The notes below the pieces were generated by a model, which saw only the letters and a list, made by a program, of their open reading frames with translations, searched no databases and had not been told where the DNA came from. A stretch of DNA of 64,000 nucleotides from Nitzschia sp. DOCU1 (taxonomy: Eukaryota > Bacillariophyta > Bacillariophyceae > Bacillariales > Bacillariaceae). A program made the translations under genes and the position numbers. The stretch spans positions 310,001 through 374,000 of the forward strand of contig OX595992.1 of the NCBI GenBank assembly GCA_951394045.1, read 5' to 3'. Positions 51,605 to 59,982 of the stretch are shown piece by piece (positions within the stretch are counted from its first letter, which is position 1; each line of letters opens with the position of its first letter).

Positions 51605-51951
51605 CCACGGGTGACGATCTGACCCAAGAAGGCCAACATACCTGCCAAAAGGAAGAAAATGGCGTTAGCGGGCTCAATTTAATCATATCATGATTTTGCA
51701 TACTTCTTGCCGACAGCTCCCTTGTACTTACTGATACGTCCGTGCTTGATCTCGACGTATCGGAGGCGATCGAATCGTTCTTCATCGGCACCGTTCAACA
51801 AACCAAGGGGATCCCAAAGTCCGAGAGGAGGCTGGGCACCAAGGACATCCTCGAAGTCAGAGGCAGCGACGGCAGTGCTCGTGGCGGCTTGCTTGGCAGG
51901 AGCGAAAGCAGCGGCAGAGGCGACAAGGGAGGCAAGGACGGCGGTCTTCAT
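51226..51951 (-). CDS. Fucoxanthin-chlorophyll a/c protein (FCP 4, Lhcf type)
   Basis: Two exons (51732..51951, 51226..51641) around a 90-nt GTAAGT...GCAG intron encode 211 aa. The presequence matches the other copies up to AFAPAK. The mature protein is a different type: FDRLRYVEIKHGRISMLAFLG (helix 1, split by the intron inside the Ser codon), LVQLIAFIGILEIAVM (helix 2), RAIELNNGRAAMMGILGLMVHE (helix 3). These are typical major Lhcf sequences. It is the only copy here with an intron. Confidence 0.95.
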
Positions 51952-51990
51952 GTTGACTGTTTTCGAAGATGAACTCGGACGAATTGTGAG
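51952..51990 (-). promoter_or_regulatory. Conserved FCP 5' leader
   Basis: Same leader as the other FCP genes, with GATGAACTC on the plus strand, although the mature protein is a diverged type. Presequence and leader may have been exchanged as one block. Confidence 0.7.
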
Positions 51991-52462
51991 AGGATAGAAC
52001 GTTTTTCACTTTCACCAAAGTTCGTTTGGATGGATGGGAGAAAGCATTTGTAGAATTTTAGTTTCAGAGTATCTTTGCAGAAGGATCTTCAAGAGCATCG
52101 TACTGTAGCACCTGATTACTTAATTCGCGGCGAAAGTCGCAACGTCATTTTCTCCTTCCGATTGTTGTTTTTCAGCATTTGGTCTCCGTGCTCCAAGATC
52201 CGAATGATTTGATTCGCTAATAACAAACGACGTGCCGGAAAATGACTGGTCCAAGACTTCCACGCGGACATGGGCGCCGCCGGGCGGCCAACCACAAGAT
52301 CTTTCGACTTAGTTGACCAAATCTGAGATCTTTCGGCCGAAGGCAAAGGCAGACGCTGCGACGCAAACAGAGAGTCCTCCCCATCCCACCTTCCGAGTTG
52401 GATATCCCCATCTATCGTCATCGTCTGTTGCCAACGAAGTTAGCGAATCTAGGTAGTCTCCC
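51991..52462. other. Divergent promoter region, FCP 4 / GH3
   Basis: About 470 bp between a minus-strand and a plus-strand gene. A minus-strand ORF of 101 codons (52116-52421) has no recognised motif and is not called. Confidence 0.4.
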
Positions 52463-54967
52463 ATGAGTATCCTTTACTCCTTGCCGAAACTTCAACTCGC
52501 TGTGGCTGTCGCTCTGGCTTTGTTCCCGAGTCGTTTCCATGCATCGGATGTAGTTGCATCAGCAATTCCTCGAGCCTGCGAGCAACCTGAAAAGTACCGC
52601 TTTTGCGATGCCTCGCTTCCGCTGGATGAACGGCTAGATGATTTGATCCACCAACTAGATCTAGAGGAGAAGCCTATTCTTCTAACAGCCCGAAAGTCTC
52701 CCAAGGGCAATATCAGCCGACTAGGAATTCCGGAATGTAAGTGATGGCAACACTCAACACATGCCATCAGGTTTCTCGGTCTCACATTCGATTTCTCAGA
52801 TAACTGGGGCGCGAATTGTATGCATGGAGTTCAATCACGATGTGCACCGGATGGCAGATGCCCCACATCCTTTCCTAATGCAAATACGCTTGGCGCAACT
52901 TTCAATCAGACAGTTTGGCGTCAAATGGGAGGTGTGATTGGAATTGAGTTGCGAGCTTTATGGTTGCAAAATGTCGGCGAGAACCATGACTCCGGCCTTC
53001 CACATTTAGGGTTGGATTGTTGGTCTCCAAACATTGGAATATTGAGAGATCCGCGGTGGGGACGATCATTGGAGGTGCCATCGGAAGACCCGTACTTGAA
53101 TGGACTCTTCGGGACTCAATACACACTGGGATTGCAAAACAATTCGGCTCTAGACGACCGCTATTTGCAAGGAGTTGCTACTATCAAACATTTCGTCGCC
53201 AATTCGTTGGAAGGAATTGGAAACAGAGGTATCACGCGGCATTCCGTCGATGCAAAGATTAGTCTCTACGATTTGGCCTCAACATATCTACCAGCATTCA
53301 AAATGTCCGTGGAGCAGGGCGGAGCAGCTGGGGTCATGTGTAGCTACAACCGTGTCAACGGAGTCCCAATGTGTGGAAACGAATTGTATCTCAAGCGTGT
53401 GCTTCGACGAGAATGGAAATTCCGTGGTTTCGTGAATAGCGACTCGGGAGCCCTTGACGACTTTGACAGGTACCACAATTACACAAAATCCCGCAACGAG
53501 ACTGTCGAGGTAGCTATTCAAGCCGGGTGCGATGTAGAAAGTGCAGCGTGGTCTCACAATCAGCCATGGGACACGGGTAGCAACTACATTGACTATTTGG
53601 TGGAGGCTGTCCGGAGTGGGCGGGTACCCGAGGCGGCCGTGGATCGGGCTGTCCGAAATGCAATGGAAATTCGTTTCCGACTAGGTTTGTTCGATCCCAT
53701 TGAAAACCAGCCCTTTTGGAAGGTCGCTCCCGAAGTTGTACAATCTGACTTTCATGTACAGGCCGCTCGTGACGCCACAGCACAGGGTTTTGTGCTCTTA
53801 AAGGACATGCCTTCCTTGTTGCCGCTAGATGCCAGTCAAAAGATTGCGTTGATTGGTCCCCATGTCTACGACCGCTACGCCATGCTGGGAAATTACCTTG
53901 GACAGATTTGTATCGAACCCCACTTTGAATGCGTGACGAGTTTTCAGGAGGGCTTTCAGAATGTGACGGAGGCTTTTGGTGGCACGCTGTCTACTGCCAA
54001 GGGTTGTGATGTGTACGGTACCAATACCTCATCGTTCGCAGCAGCAATACGTATCGCCCAAGAATCCGATGTGGTTGTCTTTATGGGTGGCCTGAATACT
54101 TCCATCGAAGCAGAAGCTAGGGATCGAACGGATATTTTGTTGCCGCAAATTCAGAAAGATTTGATATCAAAGTTGGCCAAGGTCAACCCAAACATTGTTC
54201 TCGTCATGATGCATGGAGGCATGGTGGCAATTGATGACATTATTGATTCTGTGGCTAGCGTCGTGTCGATCGGCTATCCTGGGCGCTACGCCGGTGACGC
54301 TCTACCCGCCGCCTTGTTTGGACTCACAGACCGAGCCTGGGGAAAGCTGGCGGTGACGTGGTACAAGCAAAGCATGATGCAAGAATTGGATATGGTGGAC
54401 TTTGATATGAGTCGACCTCCCGGGCGCACCTACCGATACTACACCGGGGATCCGCAGTTTGAATTTGGTTTTGGAATAAATCCACTGACGACTTTTCGGT
54501 TTGAAACAGTCCAGCTGACTGCCGAAGGGACGTCTTGTACTTCCGCTGCAGAGCGTACGACTCGGCAGCGCACCAAGCAGGCCGTGGTTGCCGCAACTCT
54601 GCGCAACACTGGAGATCGTTCCGGGGACGAAGTCGTGCTGGCGTACATGATCCCTCAAGATATTCCAAAGTCCGAACCAGCTTCTCGGCTTAAGAAGCAA
54701 TTGTTTGCTTTTGAGCGCTATCACTTGGAGCCCGGGGAAGCCGTTGAAGTGTCCTTTCCAGTGAACAGTACCGGCTTCCAACTGTTTGATACCGATGGTC
54801 TGCCCACTCTTTACTCTGGGCGATATCTTATCCGCCTCGATACTGGAACAATGGCGATTGAATTGCCATTGGATGTTCATCCAGAAGCCGAAGACCACAG
54901 CGGTTGTATCATTTCCATCCCGTCAAACGAAGGCTCCACATTCGGAACCCCCAAAGTACAGCTGTAG
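52463..54967 (+). CDS. Secreted glycoside hydrolase family 3
   Basis: Exons 52463..52736 and 52800..54967 (63-nt intron, GTAAGT...CTCAG) give 813 aa. A signal peptide (LQLAVAVALALFPSRFHA) predicts secretion. The (beta/alpha)8 domain has YNWGANCMHGVQ, PRWGRSLEVPSEDPYL, GVATIKHFVANSLE (KH), and GFVNSDSGALDD with the catalytic nucleophile Asp at about residue 306. The beta-sandwich and fibronectin-III-like C-terminal domains follow, with NTGDRSGDEVVLAYM. The closest textbook group is beta-xylosidase/beta-glucosidase of GH3; the substrate could be a plant-type or algal wall glycan. No transmembrane tail. Confidence 0.93.
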
Positions 54968-55554
54968 TATCTGGTTCCAGGCTTTTCGTCAAGAGAATCA
55001 GGATTCTTGCCGTCAGCGTGACAAATCTAATGAGAGATGCGGATGAGGCAGGTCGAAACGAAAGAATTTGCATAAGCCGATGTGGTGAGGTTAAAACAGG
55101 GCGTCTCTGTCACTTGGACTGCTCCACATCATTTAATCCTCGAACCGGACCGAGTCGAAGCCAAAGAGGCCGGAACTCAATGGTTTATCTATGATGGCTA
55201 GCAGAAACATAGTAGTCACGGCGCTCAAGGAGTTCCTACCCTAGCACTTGCTTTCAGTCTCTACTTTTACATCTTCGCTTGGCCAATAGGTTAATAACTC
55301 CGGAGTAGCTGCTGCACACTAGAATTTGACTTTTTCGCCATAAATAGATCGAGCATAAGCACATACATACTTACCCATTTCGACTTGCTGGACTTCTTTG
55401 GACGCTGCCGCGCCATCTTTTCGTTGGATGCGAAAGAGCGTGGACCGCGCTGTGGCCGACCGGCGCGTCGTGACCTCCCACCGAGAGGGCCGAGAGAGAC
55501 CATGATGAGAGCGCTCGTTGTCCCCAATGTCATTCTTCGCCGAAGCTTCTTCGA
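54968..55554. other. Intergenic, no certain gene
   Basis: Contains a minus-strand open frame across 55291-55590 with a GTAAGT site after KSSKSKW, but no homology. It overlaps the presumed 5' end of the MazG gene. Confidence 0.4.
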
Positions 55555-56508
55555 ATGCCATTGTCGCCGTGGACGAGGACTACCAGTCATCCCCTCCTCT
55601 TTGCATTATCTGTATCGGCCTTGGTTAACTTTGAGCATTGTACTGCTGCAGCTTTTGTCATTTTCTCCCGTCCAATGCCGTCGTCGTTATCGTCATCCTC
55701 CTCTCCCACCAGCGTCATTTTACCCGAACCGACCACGCCTCGAGGAATGACCATGAGTGACAAAATGGATGAACAGACCACCAAAAGGAAGAGTCCTCGT
55801 TCTTGCATCTTGCAAGTCGGTGTGAGTGCCGGGCGTTTGTGTGGCGTGGGCAACTCGCATTTCTTCTCCGACAAGCAAACTACCACAAATACAGCATTGG
55901 TGCTGGCCATGACGGACTTGCTCGTGGACTTGTATCGTACCTCCCGGTCACTCGATTTGAACTTGAGTGTATCGATTCGTCACAAACTAGAATTGAATAA
56001 CCGCAAGTATCCAGTGGAATTATGCAAGGTAAGTACCGCCAGAGAGGATCATTGATTCGGCGGGCGTCGACTCAATCTTCTTTTGCACTTGTAGGGCAAA
56101 GCGGGAAAGTACACGCAATATAGTAATGTCACGGGTGTGACGGTGGACAATCAATCCACGGCGACTGCCGAACAAGAACATGCCGTGTTGTCTTGGGCGG
56201 ACTGGGTGTCACAAGTCCCGGCTCTAGTGGACGAAATCCAAGACTTTGCTCTGGCAAGAGAGTGGTCTAAATTCCATACACCTCGCAATCTCATTTTAGC
56301 GTTGCTAGGAGAAGTGGGTGAATTAGCTGAATTAGTGCAATGGAAGGGTGATGATGACAATGAGGATTTGAAACTGGAACGAAAGGAACTGGACAAGCTC
56401 TCGCAAGAATTGGCAGATGTTTCTATTTACTTGTTGCGACTGGCGAGTGTTGTCAACGTGACAGCTCCACTGGTCGAGCAACTAGAACTAGTGGATAATG
56501 TAGAATAG
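55555..56508 (+). CDS. Rearranged MazG-type NTP pyrophosphatase (dCTPase-like)
   Basis: Exons 55555..56028 and 56095..56508 give up to 295 aa. The second half is a standard dCTP-pyrophosphatase start: LVDEIQDFALAREWSKFHTPRNLILALLGEVGELAELVQWKGD (ExxE) and LSQELADVSIYLLRLASVV (ExxD). It stops without the family's usual KYP...KY tail. That tail instead sits before it, in exon 1 and the start of exon 2: MTDLLVDLYRTSRSLDLNL, NNRKYPVELCKGKAGKYTQYS. The enzyme hydrolyses non-canonical or surplus NTPs. Start is uncertain: the first ATG gives a hydrophobic stretch and AAAFVIF, a possible plastid signal; an inner ATG at 55747 is also possible. A further 75-nt in-frame intron (GTGTGAGT...TACAG, 55820-55894) is possible. 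Confidence 0.75.
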
Positions 56509-56623
56509 ACGACGAATAGATACTAATCACAGTGTAGTTTACAACATATAGCTCTAAAGTGGTAGTGCATGCGCTGGGGTGCTTCCAGTCAGGCAGGGGG
56601 CTTCTAAGGAAAGAAGCAGCCAC

Positions 56624-59398
56624 TTATCTGGGCAGTCGGTGTTCCCCGTCCTTGCTCCAGTGAATTTCTTGAATCGGGAGTTCAAACTGATCCATAAAAG
56701 GAGCTGGGTCCTCACCGTCGTAGATAAAGTTCAACATTTTGTGGTTCGTCTCATCGATTTGGGCGCAGTACATTCCCATGACGACCCGGATCTGACCCTT
56801 TTGTTCATACTCGGCAGCCGACGTTCGATGGTATCCCCAGTCGGGAATGACCATGGCGCGGTCATGTTGATAATTGACGGCAACCACAATATCCCCATTG
56901 TCACTCTGAATGTCGAGCTCCGGCTTGGAGCCCTCCACTGTAATGATGGGAAAGATCAGATTGTAGCCAACTTCACCCGTCGCATACACGTCCGCATGCA
57001 TAAACGACTTGTCTGCTTCGGAAACGCCCATGAAGGACGTGTGGAAGCAAGTCAGCGTGTCCAACCCAAAGTACGTTCCAGTCGCATTCAATACTTGGTC
57101 ATAGCCACCTTGTCCAAACGCCCGAAATACGCTCGTGCGGGCATTTTCGTCCCAAGCAGCAATATAGTGCATATTAAAGTTCCAGTCCACGCTCTTGTAC
57201 CGCTGGGCAAACCACTGCTCGGGTGGACCATCATGCTGATCCGAGTCAAAGACGTACCATTCGTCACTTCCCAAAATGTCGTCTCCCAATAGTTGCTCGT
57301 ACAAGTTGATGATTCCGCGCTCGTCGGCATATTCGTAAACGTGTTTTGTAAGGTTTTGTGGAAGTCCAACGACAAAAAAGTTCTTGCCAACGGGTTGTCC
57401 GTTGTGCTTCCACATCAATTGACGGATTTCCCCCGGCTGGAGGCTCTCAATCGGTTCGACTTCATAGTCCATTAATTGATTGAGCCAGTTGGCTGGAAAG
57501 AAGCCGTCTGGTACGCCAATCTCGTGACGAAAGGGTTGGACATCTTGCTGTTGTCCATTGGTCACATGCTTTTCCCAAGCTGCTTTCCACGAGTGTCCAT
57601 AGTCAATGAAAATCTCTTCTCCGGGCTTGATGTCTCGTGTGGCCACAAATTCCAACAAAAGCTGCCCGCTTTGGTCTGTCACATCCAGTGGGTGCGCCTC
57701 CAACCAATCCTTGGGCGAGCGCTTCAACAGGGCTTGGGCCCGTTGGTCACTGGGCCAACGAATCTCTGCATTGACCTTGGATGGGTCGATCGCATGGTTG
57801 ATAAAGTTCACAATGGGCGAGTAGGGAACCAACAACAAATCTGACTCGGGGTGACCATAGCAGTAGTTCAACAGCAATTCCTGCCCGATGGGTTTGTTGA
57901 AATCGAGAGTATGTAGAATCTTGGAGGTTTCTTCGTCTGTCTCGTACAGGACCAAATCGGCTCGCTTGAGAGCCAGCAAGGGAGCAGTTGAAATGATTGA
58001 GTTTTCCGGTAGGGTTCGGGAAGCAAAGGCTCCACGACCGGCGCCTGGGATTGTGGATTTGCCAGCCCTGAGATTGTCTAGGCAAGCACCATGCTCCTGA
58101 AGCCACTCGAGTTCTCGGGAGGGAGGCTCCTCGTCGTCTTCGTCTTCGTCTTCGTCCTCCTCCTCGAAATCTTCACTTTGGTCTACAACGGGCTTGTCCT
58201 CGTCATCAACCCGAGAGTCAAGAATTCTTAGGGATGCATTCGCCTGAAGATCCGTGGTTGGAGCCACATATTGCTCGGGTTCCTTGTCCTTTTGAGCCAA
58301 GGCGGCTTGGCGAACGACTTCTTCCACATGCCGGCGTCGTTTCTCTTCCACTTGCTTCAGTTTCTCTCTTCGGGGCGCAATTTTCTTGTTCATGGCATTT
58401 TTCTTGTCCCGCTTGTCCATTTCACTGAGAAGTTCCTCGTAGACGATTTGATGGTCTTCCATATACGTATCCAACGTTTCATATTTCGGAATGCCCTTGC
58501 TGTTGTGGCTAAAGTCCTGTTCACTTTGCTTGACATCATATCGACTGTGCCATTCATCTCCATAATAAATTAGCAGTTCACTACCAGCTTCAATATCACG
58601 GCCAGCTACAAAGGCACTTCCTGGCGAGAGCTGAGTAAAATCCGATTTCTGTGCTACCTCACGAGGATCTTCCACTTCCAGGTCGTCCGCATCGCCCGTC
58701 TCCCAGTTCAATGTGACTCCTTCGATATCCAATAATCCCACATTGATCCAATCCGCATGAGAATTGACCAACGAGGCCATTCCTGGTGCAAATACATTAA
58801 TGGGAATTCGCTCTCCGTGATCCTTTTCGGCGAAAAAGTAGTAAAACAGACCGGCGTCAGCCCCATTCAAACCCAGAGGAGTCGGAAAGTGAGCCGGAGA
58901 CAGTTGGGGAAAGGTTCCATCATGATACGAATGATGGAATTCATCTGGTTGTGTCGGCCACACATATCCCAGCCATGACAAAAAGCGTTGATGGCCCCGA
59001 TACGGAATCGTCTTGTACTTGTCCACTATTGGAATCAACATATCCTGAAACCACGCATCTTCGTCGGCAATACCCGACCAGGAAATTGTCTCGCCGTGAT
59101 CTAGGTCGAATCCTGTAAAGATTCCCAGACCAGCATTGGGAATCGTAGAGCGGGCCATGTATAATGCACAAACTGGTGGAGGCGTTTGTTGCTGACTGTT
59201 TGTTTGGTTCGTCTTGAACGTTACAGCGCGAATGGATTCGTCGACTGAGACAATGGTCAGGGGAAGCTGCGACGATGACGACGACGACAGAGAACCATCA
59301 CAGGCAACGACAGTTTCTGCGGCTTCCGCAGCCAAAGATGCTGCCACAGCTCCCAGAGTGGTCGTTAGAAAAAGGAGTGCGAGACTTTGCTGTAGCAT
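56624..59398 (-). CDS. Secreted SET-SET-2OG-oxygenase-like protein (copy 1)
   Basis: 924 aa, single exon. A signal peptide (LALLFLTTTLGAVAASLA) starts it. SET-like domain 1 (about 75-300): STIPNAGLGIFTG, MASLVNSHADWINV, AGSELLIYYGDEW. A charged helical linker and acidic run follow (about 340-430). SET-like domain 2 (about 440-630): STIPGAGRGAFASR, VNFINHAIDPSKVNAEI, PGEEIFIDYGHSW. The C-terminus (about 740-910) has FMHADVY, GYNLIFPIITVEGS, GYHRTSAA and QIRVVMG, fitting the HxD...H...R of Fe(II)/2-oxoglutarate oxygenases. A secreted, double-SET protein is unusual since SET enzymes normally act on histones. Its divergent neighbour is a paralogue. Confidence 0.82.
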   Translation of the reverse strand: MLQQSLALLFLTTTLGAVAASLAAEAAETVVACDGSLSSSSSSQLPLTIVSVDESIRAVTFKTNQTNSQQQTPPPVCALYMARSTIPNAGLGIFTGFDLDHGETISWSGIADEDAWFQDMLIPIVDKYKTIPYRGHQRFLSWLGYVWPTQPDEFHHSYHDGTFPQLSPAHFPTPLGLNGADAGLFYYFFAEKDHGERIPINVFAPGMASLVNSHADWINVGLLDIEGVTLNWETGDADDLEVEDPREVAQKSDFTQLSPGSAFVAGRDIEAGSELLIYYGDEWHSRYDVKQSEQDFSHNSKGIPKYETLDTYMEDHQIVYEELLSEMDKRDKKNAMNKKIAPRREKLKQVEEKRRRHVEEVVRQAALAQKDKEPEQYVAPTTDLQANASLRILDSRVDDEDKPVVDQSEDFEEEDEDEDEDDEEPPSRELEWLQEHGACLDNLRAGKSTIPGAGRGAFASRTLPENSIISTAPLLALKRADLVLYETDEETSKILHTLDFNKPIGQELLLNYCYGHPESDLLLVPYSPIVNFINHAIDPSKVNAEIRWPSDQRAQALLKRSPKDWLEAHPLDVTDQSGQLLLEFVATRDIKPGEEIFIDYGHSWKAAWEKHVTNGQQQDVQPFRHEIGVPDGFFPANWLNQLMDYEVEPIESLQPGEIRQLMWKHNGQPVGKNFFVVGLPQNLTKHVYEYADERGIINLYEQLLGDDILGSDEWYVFDSDQHDGPPEQWFAQRYKSVDWNFNMHYIAAWDENARTSVFRAFGQGGYDQVLNATGTYFGLDTLTCFHTSFMGVSEADKSFMHADVYATGEVGYNLIFPIITVEGSKPELDIQSDNGDIVVAVNYQHDRAMVIPDWGYHRTSAAEYEQKGQIRVVMGMYCAQIDETNHKMLNFIYDGEDPAPFMDQFELPIQEIHWSKDGEHRLPR

Positions 59399-59982
59399 CG
59401 TGCTGGCGAGATTTGTCGTCTTTCAGCAGGTCGAATGAAAGCTTTCGACTTGGACGGAAACTGCACTGCGTCCTTTGTTGTTGTTCTTCGTTCAATCGAA
59501 TAGAATGGAGGGGGTGGAGGGACTTTCTTTCTATTTACTCCATGGTCGACATGCCAAAGGTCGGCTTGTTCGTGTGCAAGGATTGGAAGGGATGACTCTT
59601 GGGAGAAGAAAAATGGCTTCGGATTGTTGATCGCACCGACTATTTTGTTTCCGTTCACCGGCCAACAGATATCATAGAGAGAGTGGGTGCTTCCACAAGA
59701 TTTCCCGCCAAAAATTTAGACAATTGACGTTAACCAGACGTTCACATTGGATTTCATCCATTGGCCACCTATCTTCATTTATTACCCGCGTGACACGCTC
59801 TTTGCGGGGGCACATCATCCGTGCTCCAGATATGTGAAAACGTTCGTCCACTTGCCGGCTTGCTTTCTCGCTGAAAGGTGTTGGCTTCCGACTACCTTCG
59901 CATTTGTTTCGATGCTACTTGGCTTCATTATCTTCAGCATCTGTTGAGATTCCTATTCAGTCCATCAGGAAAGAGATCAAGG
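59399..59982. promoter_or_regulatory. Shared promoter region of the divergent SET pair
   Basis: About 580 bp between two ATGs that face away from each other. This suggests co-expression from a bidirectional promoter. No specific transcription-factor site recognised. Confidence 0.5.

Noticed and set aside
52116..52421. 101-codon minus-strand ORF beside the GH3 gene
   Set aside because: Low-information sequence with no motif; lies in the divergent promoter region.
55291..55910. Minus-strand gene with a signal-like MQERGLFLLVVCSS and a GTAAGT site
   Set aside because: It overlaps the MazG-homologous plus-strand exon, which has clear family similarity; no homology on the minus strand.
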